NCBI GenBank assembly: GCA_963696315.1
Contig: CAVOJU010000021.1
Coordinates: 68,318-132,317 of the forward strand
Reading direction: 5' to 3'
Source: CAWKEY01 sp963696315
GTDB taxonomy: Bacteria > Pseudomonadota > Gammaproteobacteria > Methylococcales > Methylomonadaceae
DNA length: 64,000 nucleotides
This document shows, piece by piece, positions 1-8,814 of this stretch. A program made the translations under genes and the position numbers. Numbering within the stretch: position 1 is the first letter of the stretch; each line of letters starts with the position of its first letter. The notes beneath the pieces were generated by a model. The model saw nothing but the letters and a program-made list of their open reading frames with translations, did no database searches and had not been told where the DNA came from.

Positions 1-1896
1 GACTATGATCTTGAATCTGACCGCGAATTGCAATGCCCTACGATAGATGAATTCCCAAAATACCAGCATGAACATCCCAACTGGGGCATGCCTTATGCCA
101 TGCCCGGCCTGTCACAGAAAGAAGAAGATACCCTTAAGCAATGGCTGCTGGAGGGAGCAAAAGTTGAACCGTCGCCGCCTTTATCGAGCCAGTCTGAGGC
201 GGCGATTACCAAATGGGAAAATTATTTCAATGGCTCCAGCCTTAAACAGAAACTCGTCTTCCGTTATATTTACGAACACTTGTTTATCGGTCATCTTCAT
301 TTCCAGGGGCATCCCGAACATGAGTTCTTTCGTTTAGTGCGCTCGAAAACGGCTCCCGGCCAAGCTATCGACGAAATTAATAGCGTACGCCCTTATAACG
401 ATCCGGGGACAGGAACATTTTATTACCGTTTACAGCCTGTAACAGAAACGATTGTGGACAAGATTCATTTTGTCTACGAATTAAGCGATAGGAAAATGCA
501 GCGCTATGATGAGCTGTTTTTTTCAACAGATTATCAAGTAACGGCATTGCCCTCCTATCAACCAGAAGTGGCAGCAAATCCGTTCAAGGCATTTATTGAA
601 CTCCCCTTGGCATCCAAATATCAATTCTTGGTCGATGATGCCGAATATTTTATGACCGGATTCATCAAAGGCCCCGTGTGTCGTGGTGAAATTGCTACCG
701 AGAGCATCAGGGATCAGTTCTGGGTTATGTTTTTACAGCCGGGAAAATTTTATCCAAAAAAAGTCGCCGCAGTGCTGGCCAAAAACAACCAGCTTCTGGG
801 TTTGCCCGGAGAAGAGGCTGATAGCATCGGCTTGTTCGGATTTGCCAAGTATGATGAGTTCGGCAAGCAATACCTTAAAATGAAAGATGACTTTCTCAAT
901 ACGCTTTTTGAAAAAAATCAAGGGTTTGGTCTGGATTATATCTGGGACGGGGACGGCGACAATCAAAATGCGGCGCTCACCATTTTCAGACATTTCGACA
1001 GCGCAACCGTTACCAAAGGCCTTGTTGGCGATACACCGTTAACCGCTTGGGTGGTTGATTATCCGATTTTTGAACGCCTGCATTATTTATTGGTCGCCGG
1101 TTTTAATGTATACGGTACAGCAGGACACCAGCTCGCAAGCCGTACCTATATGGATATTTTGCGTCAGGATGGCGAAGATAACTTTTTACGTTTCATGCCC
1201 GCGATGCAGCGGCAGGCGATCTATGACACTTGGTATCGGGGTAAAGATGGTTTGCGAACCGCCGAGGCCTTATTCAGCATCGGCCATGAAACCCGGGTTA
1301 AATATCAAACCACCGATTATAAAAAGGAATTTTTTGACCAGCTTAGGCAACGCTTAGGCAAGGCCGCTGGCCCAGTGAATAGCATTAACCGCTGTCAGCA
1401 AGAGGCTTGTATCAGAGCCGATACAACGCCTGTTCAGCAGCAAGTCGATAATGAAATTCGCAATCTTGCAAAGTTGCAAGGGCTTGAATTAGGCGCGTTA
1501 CCGGAAATGTCCCTGCTCCGGGTAAGAACGGGCGATCCTGAAGGAGACTTGGTCTATACCTTGTTAATCGATAAGGCGTACAGCAATATCTCGAAAATGT
1601 TGTCCGAAGGCTCGCGCCGATTGCCTGAAAACGACAGGATTACGGTTGTCCCCGGTTTTGTCGGCAGCTATCCGAATTTTTTCTTCAGCGTGGAAAAAAA
1701 CCGACTGGACGAATTTGTTAATAGAATACGCAATGCCAGGACTGAAAACGATTTGGAACAGATCTACAGTCAATTCGGCATACGCCGCACCAACCCAGAA
1801 ATCTGGCAACATGCAGACTGGTTTAATGCACAACATAAAAAATACAGAGGCTTACAAGCAGGACTGCTCGATTTGAGCCGTTATGAAAATCTGTAA
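1..1896 (+). CDS. cti: Fatty acid cis/trans isomerase, 3' part (5' end outside window)
   Basis: The frame is open from the first base, so the signal peptide and the CXXCH haem motif expected at the N-terminus of this family lie upstream of the window. The visible part is about 631 residues. It resembles the periplasmic Cti enzymes that convert cis-unsaturated phospholipid fatty acids to trans forms under solvent or heat stress. Near the start the stretch GMPYAMPGLS fits the Met-containing part of the cytochrome c-like domain. The C-terminal third contains SINRCQQEACIRAD, a pair of cysteines, and the end is RGLQAGLLDLSRYENL. Its last 528 bases recur almost unchanged at 10098-10625. No terminator was recognised downstream. 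The family call rests on recall of Cti sequences and is fairly secure. Confidence 0.85.
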   Translation, partial: DYDLESDRELQCPTIDEFPKYQHEHPNWGMPYAMPGLSQKEEDTLKQWLLEGAKVEPSPPLSSQSEAAITKWENYFNGSSLKQKLVFRYIYEHLFIGHLHFQGHPEHEFFRLVRSKTAPGQAIDEINSVRPYNDPGTGTFYYRLQPVTETIVDKIHFVYELSDRKMQRYDELFFSTDYQVTALPSYQPEVAANPFKAFIELPLASKYQFLVDDAEYFMTGFIKGPVCRGEIATESIRDQFWVMFLQPGKFYPKKVAAVLAKNNQLLGLPGEEADSIGLFGFAKYDEFGKQYLKMKDDFLNTLFEKNQGFGLDYIWDGDGDNQNAALTIFRHFDSATVTKGLVGDTPLTAWVVDYPIFERLHYLLVAGFNVYGTAGHQLASRTYMDILRQDGEDNFLRFMPAMQRQAIYDTWYRGKDGLRTAEALFSIGHETRVKYQTTDYKKEFFDQLRQRLGKAAGPVNSINRCQQEACIRADTTPVQQQVDNEIRNLAKLQGLELGALPEMSLLRVRTGDPEGDLVYTLLIDKAYSNISKMLSEGSRRLPENDRITVVPGFVGSYPNFFFSVEKNRLDEFVNRIRNARTENDLEQIYSQFGIRRTNPEIWQHADWFNAQHKKYRGLQAGLLDLSRYENL

Positions 1897-2000
1897 GTTG
1901 AATGGCCGCTCCGGCTGAGAGTTGCATTCATGAGTAAAAAAATAAACTACGAAGGGCATCTGGGGCTGGGCTTGCCTTAGCACAAGCAAGAACCAAGTTT

Positions 2001-2032
2001 GCATGATTGCAAGACCAGCCCCCGCATTCACT
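2001..2032 (+). repeat. Imperfect direct repeat, copy A
   Basis: About 32 bases with the core TGATTGCAAGACCAG. The same motif recurs at 2692-2724 with four substitutions and one extra base. The two copies bracket the DUF4160/DUF2442 pair. Confidence 0.55.
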
Positions 2033-2099
2033 ATTTGTTTTGAACCATTAAAGATTTGGCGCTATGCTCTCAAAAAGCATTCCACTTGCTTGAAGAGAT

Positions 2100-2335
2100 A
2101 TGCCAACTATTTTACGTATCGGAATTTTCGGTTTCATTTTTATTCGGATGAGGGGAACGAGCCGCCGCACATCCATGTGCGGAGTTCCGATGGCGAATGC
2201 AAGTTTTGGTTGGAACCAGTTATTCTGGCCCAAAATCGTGGAAGTAAAGCCCATGACCTACGAGAACTTGAGCGGCTTGTTTTTGAGCATAAACAACTTT
2301 TTGTCGATATATACCATGAATTCCATGATCAATGA
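2100..2335 (+). pseudogene. DUF4160 family protein, frameshifted near codon 8
   Basis: Members of this small family usually start MPT.LRIG..RF. The ATG at 2100 gives MPTILRIG and then leaves frame. The rest of the domain (FRFHFYSDEGNEPPHIHV, then KFWLEPV and a C-terminal LVFEHKQLFVDIYHEFH) lies in another frame. One missing base after the GG near 2122 explains this. The second frame is open back to an ATG at 2003, so a longer protein with an unrelated N-terminus is formally possible but looks unlike the family. The 3' end overlaps the next gene, as usual for DUF4160-DUF2442 pairs. Function is unknown; the pairing is often taken as toxin-antitoxin-like, which is inference. Confidence 0.7.
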
Positions 2336-2594
2336 AACAGAACCCTTGGCTATCAAAGTTTGGGCAGAACAGCGCATGATCTACCTCGAATTGACCGATG
2401 GGCGAATATTTGGATTTCCAGCCGACCGTTTCCGAATTCTGAGCCAAGCAACCGACGATCAGCTAAAGAAGGTTCGGCTTGAAGTAGGGGGCTATGCACT
2501 TAGATGGGAAGAGCTTGATGAAGATATAACAGTAGCCGACGTAGTGGCGGGCAGATTCCAACTGCCATTGCCAAGGCAGGCGAAGGCGGCTTGA
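2316..2594 (+). CDS. DUF2442 domain protein
   Basis: A 92-residue protein from ATG 2316; a second in-frame ATG at 2325 is equally possible. The core reads IYLELTDGRIFGFPADRF and then LRWEELDEDITVADVVAG, the usual DUF2442 pattern of a small acidic beta-rich protein. Its start lies inside the end of the DUF4160 gene, so translation is probably coupled. DUF2442 proteins are common partners of DUF4160 and their molecular role is not known. The frame is intact, unlike its partner. Confidence 0.75.
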   Translation: MNSMINETEPLAIKVWAEQRMIYLELTDGRIFGFPADRFRILSQATDDQLKKVRLEVGGYALRWEELDEDITVADVVAGRFQLPLPRQAKAA

Positions 2595-2691
2595 TAATAA
2601 ACAATTTCTACGTTTCATCTGCTTGTATTGTTGGACTGTGAGATTTGACCGCTTTTCACGTCACATCTATTGTTCAATCTATTTCCGAAAT

Positions 2692-2724
2692 GCTTGATTG
2701 CAAGACCAGGCCCTCGCACTCACT
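2692..2724 (+). repeat. Imperfect direct repeat, copy B
   Basis: Second copy of the repeat at 2001-2032, same orientation, sharing the 15-base core TGATTGCAAGACCAG followed by a C-rich stretch. It lies in the 265-base gap between the DUF2442 gene and the next lipoprotein, where nothing else was recognised. Confidence 0.55.
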
Positions 2725-2859
2725 CAAGACGCCATACTCACTCATGTTCACCAAATTTGACTTTGTGTGTTTTCACGGTAAGTTTATTTCTCAGTTTAAA
2801 ATCGTCTCAAGATTGCAACAAAATACATTCCACAACATACCTTAAAACAAGGAGAAAGC

Positions 2860-3182
2860 ATGACCCGATCCAACAAGTATCTACTCTTGACCATTGTTCT
2901 CGGCACTGCATTTGCAGTCACTGGTTGTATTGTCCAAATAATCCAAATAATCCAAATACGCCAAATTCATCTCCCTCAAACAGCTATAACAACCAAAACA
3001 GCCTGTCTCAACAAGCCCAATCAGCCTGTTTTGGCCGATTCGGCAATGACAGTCCGCAAATTGCAAAAGTATCCCCCCTAAAACCCGGTTGGTTTGAAGT
3101 TATTATTCGTGGTTACAGTGGCCGCCAAGTAGCCTGTACAGTTGATCAAGTTGGAGTGATAGCCGATTGGGTTGAGATGTAA
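2860..3182 (+). pseudogene. Small lipoprotein with frameshift just after the lipobox
   Basis: ATG 2860 follows an AAGGAGA ribosome site and gives a clear lipoprotein signal ending AVTGC, with Cys23 as the lipidated residue. Directly after that codon the reading frame changes. The downstream frame reads PNNPNNPNTPNSSPSNSYN, a low-complexity linker, then a folded part with CFGRFGND and GWFEVIIRGYSGRQVACTV, ending at 3182. The linker is coded by four near-copies of a 9-base unit (2934-2969). The mature part has two cysteines and is not a family I can name. The start, signal and downstream frame fit one gene broken by a small indel near 2929-2933. Confidence 0.65.
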
Positions 3183-3250
3183 GTCAATCTTGCACCATTC
3201 AAAATGCCCAATAGCTGTTGGGCTTATCATTCAACAACCGAGATTTATTC

Positions 3251-3541
3251 ATGAAAAAATTATTAATCACCGCCTTTGCATTTTGCCTGGCTGGCACAGC
3301 CAATGCGGGTATCCCGCTACTTAACGCCACATGTCCTGGAAACATCGAGGTGCACGCCGACCAAGGCGGGCCTATTTACATAAATGGCAAGGAGGGCAAA
3401 CTTAAAAAGTTCAACGACAATTACTACGAAGCCAAGGGTTCCGGCGTAACTATCTCTATTAGCATCAATCCAGATGGCTCACCGAGCGTCTCTTACACTG
3501 GAAAAAATCGCGCCAATGGCGTGTGCGAGCTTTCAAAATAA
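3251..3541 (+). CDS. Small exported protein of unknown function
   Basis: ATG 3251 begins a standard Sec signal (MKKLLITAFAFCLAGTANA), so this start was chosen over an upstream in-frame GTG or TTG. The mature protein is about 77 residues with one cysteine near each end (NATCPG and NGVCELSK), which could form a disulphide. The middle reads GGPIYINGKEGKLKKFND and then short alternating strands, suggesting a small beta protein in the periplasm. It resembles conserved hypothetical proteins of gammaproteobacteria, but I cannot name a function. It is followed 16 bases later by the start of the IS-broken PliG-like gene and may share its transcript. Confidence 0.7.
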   Translation: MKKLLITAFAFCLAGTANAGIPLLNATCPGNIEVHADQGGPIYINGKEGKLKKFNDNYYEAKGSGVTISISINPDGSPSVSYTGKNRANGVCELSK

Positions 3542-3626
3542 CAACGGAGAATAATTTATGAAAAAATTATTACCTAAATCCTGCAATCAAACAACAAGAT
3601 ATGTTTAATAACACATATAAATCAAT

Positions 3627-3634
3627 GATATAAT
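3627..3634 (+). promoter_or_regulatory. Extended -10 promoter for the transposase
   Basis: TGATATAAT gives a TG-extended -10 box (TATAAT at 3629-3634) about 27 bases before the transposase ATG. No good -35 box is visible. Call by motif only. Confidence 0.35.
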
Positions 3635-3660
3635 GTCAATAGTTAGCAACTATCCAGATC

Positions 3661-5031
3661 ATGATTTCAATGAAGACAATATCCTCACACATACGGAAAA
3701 AACCAGCCACTCGGAAACAAACAGGCAAAGTTTACATGTCAGCCACTGCAACTGGACTGACCAGCCAAGCCGGCCTGCTCCCGGTTGTAAAATACTTGCA
3801 GCGAATTGGCTTGGAACGAATAGTCGACCAGGATATTCCGCACCCACGCGGTGATAACGCCGATTACCAATTGACTAATGTGGTTATGTTCACCGTGGTG
3901 GGCATCATTGGTGGCGCCACCTCCATGGCAAAGGTTTGTGGCGTCTGGTCGGATAGCGTCTTACGTAAGATTGCGGGCTGGACCAAACTACCCGTTGAAA
4001 CTACGATAGCGCGGATTTTTAAAGAAGTTACCGAAAGACAGATCAACGACTTTGAAAGCGTCACTCATAAACTACGCGGCCAAATTTGGCGCCGGGCCAA
4101 TCGTTCAGGTGCCTCCAAAGTAGGGCTTAACCCGGTTCAGTGGGTCGACATAGATTCCACGGTTGATTCAGTGTGCGGTACCCAAGAGGGCGCAGCCAAA
4201 GGCTATAACCCGAAGAAAAAAGGCGCACTCTCCTATCATCCGCAATTGGCTTTTCTGGTGGGGAGTAAGGAAATTCTGCAAGCCTGGTTTAGGACCGGAA
4301 GCGTCTATACCAGCAATGGCGTCGTTGACTTCGTCAAGCAATTGTTAGCGCATTTGCCTAACAGAATGCGCATCATAGTCCGGGCCGATAGTGGCTACTT
4401 TGTCGGCGCCTTACTGGATTTGCTGGATGCTTATGGCCATGGCTATTTGATTAAAGTTAAGCTGAAAAATCTGGTCGCACTGTTAACCCAGCAACAGTGG
4501 AGTGCCATACCCGGCCAGCCCAGCTGGGAACAGTGTACCTTTGAGTATCGTTGCGGTGATTGGACAGTGACTCGGCGATTTGTAGCGGTACGCCAATTGT
4601 TGCCCAAGGAGGAAAGCCCGCAACTCGATTTACTGGAAACGGCACGCTATGAGTATTTTTGCTATGTCACCACTGAGGCCTTAACACCCTGGCAAACCCA
4701 TAAAAAATATGGAGAACGCGCGACTTGCGAAACCTGGATCGAAGAATCCAAAGGCCAAATGGGCATGGGCAAGATAAGAACCGCCAATTTTTTAGCTAAT
4801 GCTGCCTTATTCCACTGCGCGGTATTGGCTTACAATACCCTGCGCTGGATGGCCATCATGAGTGGCAGTCAGACGCTTCGACAATGGGAACCCGAAACGA
4901 TACGAACCTATCTGGTGCGTGTAGCGGGCAAGTTACTCACTGGGAACAGACAGTTGACGGTTAAAACCCCAGACAATCATCTTTATCCTCAGGTTTGGGA
5001 TGATTGGGTAGCGGTTGGTTTGGGTTCGTAA
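3661..5031 (+). CDS. IS1380-family transposase
   Basis: A 456-residue DDE transposase filling the IS. Catalytic acidic residues are visible as WVDIDSTV (first Asp), IIVRADSGYF (second Asp) and TCETWIEESKGQMGMG (Glu), the usual IS1380 spacing. The C-terminal part has the conserved NAALFHCAVLAYNTLRW helix. Starts at ATG 3661 or ATG 3670 are both possible; no strong ribosome site marks either. The frame is intact and the ends are perfect, so the element may still be active. Confidence 0.92.
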   Translation: MISMKTISSHIRKKPATRKQTGKVYMSATATGLTSQAGLLPVVKYLQRIGLERIVDQDIPHPRGDNADYQLTNVVMFTVVGIIGGATSMAKVCGVWSDSVLRKIAGWTKLPVETTIARIFKEVTERQINDFESVTHKLRGQIWRRANRSGASKVGLNPVQWVDIDSTVDSVCGTQEGAAKGYNPKKKGALSYHPQLAFLVGSKEILQAWFRTGSVYTSNGVVDFVKQLLAHLPNRMRIIVRADSGYFVGALLDLLDAYGHGYLIKVKLKNLVALLTQQQWSAIPGQPSWEQCTFEYRCGDWTVTRRFVAVRQLLPKEESPQLDLLETARYEYFCYVTTEALTPWQTHKKYGERATCETWIEESKGQMGMGKIRTANFLANAALFHCAVLAYNTLRWMAIMSGSQTLRQWEPETIRTYLVRVAGKLLTGNRQLTVKTPDNHLYPQVWDDWVAVGLGS

Positions 5032-5933
5032 CCCGATAAATAAACGCCAAAATCAACGACTATCATTAGCCTTTCTGCGGGAAGGAGGATTAGGTTTGGC
5101 AAATTGTCACCCAATTTCCAAAATTTATTGCTATCCCGGGTGTGTATTGGTTAATACGATCCTAAATCCATGGATGCGCATGGCGTCAGCAAGCCCTGAA
5201 TTATAAAATCCGGGAATAAAAAAACAGGGCTTGCACTCGGGTTTTCAGGACTTGCAGGATTTAGGTATTAATTTGTTTACTCGCGAGTGCCTTATTAGTG
5301 GGTACGGCCTTTACTACCGCTGAAGCCGCCGCCAAACAAATTCAGTTTGCAAAAGGCAAAACCAGCGCCTCGGTCAGCGGCAAAATCAAGGGCAATGAAG
5401 ACATCGACTATGTAATTCGTGCTCGTGCAGGGCAAACTCTGACGGTTGATTTTAAGGCCAGCAAAGGGGCAGCCTACTTTAATGTCATGCCACCTGGCAG
5501 CACTTACGAAGCCATCTTTGTAGGTTCAAGGGAAAATAATAGTGATCATTTTAAAGGCACGCTACCTAGTGATGGCGATTACATCATTCGAATCTATTTA
5601 ATGGGTGATGCCAAAGATAGCGGCAAACCAATCAATTACACACTGAAAGTCGGCATTCCAGCCAGTGGCAAAAGCAGTGCCGCAACAACAGGCTCTAGCT
5701 CTAGCAATGTAAAAACGGCAGAACAAAACTGTCTTGCCGCCGTTGCCAAAACGGTAGGCATTAGCAGTAGTAAATTGTCTGTGAGTTATTCTTCTGAAGC
5801 CGAATCAGGTATTGGGATTGATATTAAAGTACCCGATGCGACTGACCTTTGGTTCTGTTTAACAGACAGAAAGGGCAAGGTTCAAGACGTTAGATTCAAA
5901 GGTTCAGAAGGGGGACTGTAAAACCCAGCATCA

Positions 5934-5968
5934 GACAAAGGCACTCTTCGGAGTGCCTTTGTCTTTAT
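5934..5968 (+). terminator. Rho-independent terminator after the PliG-like gene
   Basis: A perfect 13-base stem (5934-5946 with 5951-5963) closes a TTCG tetraloop and is followed by a short T-rich run. It starts 12 bases after the stop codon of the PliG-like gene, so it ends that transcript before the outer-membrane gene. Confidence 0.88.
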
Positions 5969-6401
5969 ACCGGCCCTTTCAGCAAGACTGTCCTCATGTA
6001 TCAAAGGGTTCAGAAAGAACGGTGACTATAAATATAACGTAGTGCCTAACTACCCAAATTATTTTGAAGGATGTTATGAACAAAATAATCACTCAAACCC
6101 AAGGCGGCTTGCTGACTGCATTATGCGTTGGTCTTAACCTGTTTTTAGTCAGTGGCGATATTCACGCCAAAGATAGTTTTGAAACATCGCCTGAAACTAA
6201 AGACTATAGCTTTGCAGAAGCCGCTATCGAATCCATCACCGGCGATGTTTATTCCGACAAAGCCGCAGCCAATTGGCAAGAGCTGTCATACAGTAATTTG
6301 TTTAGTACAGGTTGGAACAAACCATGGGTAAGCCCACCTAATGGCGGCGGTGGCGCACCTCGCCACGGCTGGATAAACACTTATGACGGTGTTTTCTATC
6401 G

Positions 6402-8113
6402 GTAACTTCTCATTACCCACAGGTAGCCGCAGCCCGAATCAAATCAGATAACGGTGGAATATTGCTTTCGCCACACAACCTATCCTTAAGATAATGCCAA
6501 AACGAAATCTTGTGCTTTAGGCATGTCTTTTTTAAGCTGGCAAAGGTATCGCGACATCTTCGTCCTGCCTCACTACGAGTGCTACCGCTTATTTTTCGTT
6601 TTTTAACGTAATCCCGAATATCGCGTTCGCTCAGGTTGTTGTGGAGTGGTAAATAAGGTTTGTCGAGAACCCGAAGTAATTCGTGTTGATTGTTGCCCAT
6701 CCGCTGTAGGGCAAGATTCAGTGTTACGTATGCCGTTTTGGCGCCGCACATCGTTTTAAATCGGGATTTGATATCTTCAGCCTGGATTGCCGTTGGCTCA
6801 AGTTTGTAGGCTTTCAGATCTCGGTAAATCTGCCAGAGTTGTTCGCGTGTGTTATCAACGGCTTTAACATGCTCAGCATTTAAGGGAATGAGACGATTGA
6901 TGATGCGTTCGGCATGAATCCAACACAACGCATGGTCAAAGACATTAAACTGTCCGGCATCATCGCTGACAATGCTGAGGGTAACGGGAATGCCTTGAGC
7001 TAATAGGCCCCCCATTAAAGCGCCTTCGGTGATAATTCGCCGATGCCGCTTGGTTTTGATGCCCTGCTGATTCAGCCATTTTCTCCCAATCGAGAGCGGT
7101 TTCGATACGCACTACCTTATCGGCTGGATCCGCCAGCGGTAGGCTACACACCGCTTCACCCTGAAATTCAAGCTCAAGACGCGCTAACAGAATAGGCGGC
7201 AGTTTTTGTTGTTCCATATACGCGAAGGCGCCGGTATTCAGCACATAGAAATGGTTGCTGCCTTGGCCTAAACAGCTGAGGAAGTTAATGCGGCTTTTGC
7301 TTTCCGTGCTACTAAACCAGGCAAACAGCTCATTGCCGATATGTGTGCAATAGCCGTTTTTGCCATCATGGCGCGCTCCGGTGTCATCGGTATGTATATA
7401 CTGCGAGACGGACAATCCGGCTTGTAGTAATTGATCTTTTTCATCATGGAACACATCCAAGCCATCGGTGATAAACTGGCTTAACCGGCCGCTGGATATA
7501 TCAACCCCCAAGTCCTGCAATTGTTTCAACAGCAGCGGTTGGGTGACATGTTGATGATGGTATTGATAGAGGATGAAACTGATCAGATCGCTGCCAAAGT
7601 GGCAGCCGTTAAGCCCGTCGGGTAGCTGTCCTGACACATAACTGCCATCTGCTGTTTGGTATTGGGCTAAGCGATAGCAGGTATTGAAGGTCTCAAATTT
7701 AATATCTTGAATGACCACGTCCCGATAACCCTTAAAAGTTGAGCCTTCTGGAATAGTATCGGGGTGGATGTCGAACGTGGCATCAATCTTAAGATGATCA
7801 GTTTTACTGCGTTTCGGCCCTTTGTTCTTTTTAGACTTGTCGCCATCATCGCTGTTCTCATCACCGTCTTCGGCCGAGTCCCCATCCATTTTGCTGGGTT
7901 TTATTTTGGGTTTAGTGGTTTCGCCCTTGAGCTTAAGTATTTCTTGCTCCAGCTTATCTATCTGTATTTGCTGCCACGCAAGCAATTCCAGAAGCACATC
8001 GACTAGCGGTGTGCGCTCTTCGTTACTGATTTTGGGTAATTGTGGCTTAAGTGAATCCATGCGACTATTTTAACTTAATTCTTAGGTGCTACCCGCAATT
8101 AATGAGAAGTTAC
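6402..8113 (-). mobile_element. IS66-family insertion sequence, 1712 bp
   Basis: Ends are perfect 14-base inverted repeats starting GTAACTTCTCATTA (6402) and the complement ending at 8113. The flanks carry an 8-base duplication TTCTATCG (6394-6401, 8114-8121). GTAA ends and an 8-base target duplication are hallmarks of IS66. The element has only the large transposase and no tnpA/tnpB, as in the ISBst12 subgroup. Its transposase reads opposite to the interrupted gene and is frameshifted, so this copy is probably dead unless helped in trans. Confidence 0.93.
6413..8060 (-). pseudogene. IS66-family transposase, one frameshift
   Basis: Start ATG at 8060. The N-terminal part has the leucine-rich coiled coil (QQIQIDKLEQEILKLKGE), an acidic Asp/Ser/Lys linker and the zinc-finger-like region, then IHTDDTGARHDGKNGYC with the first catalytic Asp. 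Near 7079-7082 the frame breaks at a run of four A (T on the plus strand). Dropping one base gives EKWLNQQGIKTKRHRRIITE and continues to VSDDAGQFNVFDHALCWIHAER (second Asp) and NNLSERDIRDYVKKRKISG (Glu). The rebuilt protein is about 548 residues, normal for the ISBst12 group. No slippery motif typical of programmed shifting was recognised. Confidence 0.85.
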
Positions 8114-8814
8114 TTCTATCGCTTAAGTATCGCAATTTTTGGCTGGCAACACGGTAATAGCGGCGATAGTTATACAGGCAACCTGTTAAGCTACACGCCA
8201 CTGAACCAACGTCTTGAAGTTGCCACTGAAATTCCTATGGCATCCAGCACGGGTGCTAATGAACAAACCAATTTTGGTGATTTCAGAATCACACCTCGTG
8301 TTATTCTTGCTGAATCTACAAATACCACACAATCTTTTAACCTCACTTTTCGCACACCCACAGGCAACAGTGTTAATGGCAACAGTGTCGCTGCCATCAC
8401 ACCGCAATATCAATTTTGGCATAACTCATGGAAAGGCTTGGTCGTACGCGGTGGCGCAGGTTTCACTATTCCCTACGCGGGTGAAATTAGCAAGGCAGGA
8501 GCACGTAGCTCATTTGATGCCAATTTGGCAGTGGGCTATTACTTCACGCCGCACGATGCTGCACCATTTGGCGATATGGTCTGGTATGTTTCAACCAATC
8601 TGAGCCAGCCGATAGATAATCGCGCACCAACCAGCAATACTTTTGTGTCACTCACCCCTGGTTTTCGTAGCCATGTTGGTGATAACTGGTTTTTATTGGG
8701 TGCCGTTGAAGTTCCTGTCAACAGCAATCCATCTTATGACTATCAAGTCATGGGTGGCATTATGAAAGTGTATTAACTGCTCAAAACTCCCTCCTTAACA
8801 AAGGAAAACCCACT

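Larger units (their letters stand above)
3573..5265 (+). mobile_element. IS1380-family insertion sequence, 1693 bp, complete
   Basis: The ends are perfect 14-base inverted repeats, CCTAAATCCTGCAA at 3573 and its complement ending at 5265. Both sides are flanked by TATTA (3568-3572 and 5266-5270), a 5-base target duplication. Length and single transposase fit IS1380. The segment 5032-5265 is non-coding; it carries a partial internal copy of the end (CCTAAATCC at 5161) and a hairpin of AAGCCCTG with CAGGGCTT that may stop transcription. The element sits in the signal-peptide codons of an exported protein gene. Confidence 0.93.
3558..5921 (+). pseudogene. PliG-like exported protein, split by IS1380-family element
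   Basis: The first five codons, ATG AAA AAA TTA TTA, lie at 3558-3572 behind a GGAG site. The rest is at 5271-5921. Removing the IS and one copy of the 5-base duplication joins them in frame and gives a complete signal peptide (MKKLLICLLASALLVGTAFT) and a 221-residue protein. The mature part resembles the g-type lysozyme inhibitor family: IKGNEDIDYVIRARAGQTL, FNVMPPGS, EAIFVGS and LPSDGDYIIRIYLM. A Ser-rich linker leads to a second domain with two cysteines (EQNCLAAV, LWFCLTD). A leaderless product from GTG 5298 could still be made but would lack most of its signal. Predicted role: periplasmic protection of peptidoglycan against lysozyme. Confidence 0.75.
6076..8776 (+). pseudogene. Outer-membrane beta-barrel protein, split by IS66-family element
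   Basis: The 5' part runs from ATG 6076, behind a GAAGGA site, to 6401. The 3' part is 8122-8776. Removing the IS and one TTCTATCG copy joins them in frame to a 326-residue protein. It has a signal peptide ending near DIHA, a 60-residue periplasmic lead, then alternating strands (TNFGDFRITPRVILAES, QSFNLTFRTPTGN, GLVVRGGAGFTIPYAG) and a closing IMKVY, as expected for a barrel of the phenol-pathway transporter type. The substrate cannot be told. It sits between two lysozyme-inhibitor-like genes. A TTG at 6064 would extend the frame but ignores the ribosome site. Confidence 0.8.

Noticed and set aside
2934..2969. CRISPR-like or microsatellite array
   Set aside because: Only four diverged 9-base units inside a coding linker.
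6960..7100. Programmed frameshift in the IS66 transposase
   Set aside because: The large IS66 transposase is normally one frame and the site lacks a clear slippery heptamer; an extra base in an A4 run explains it better.
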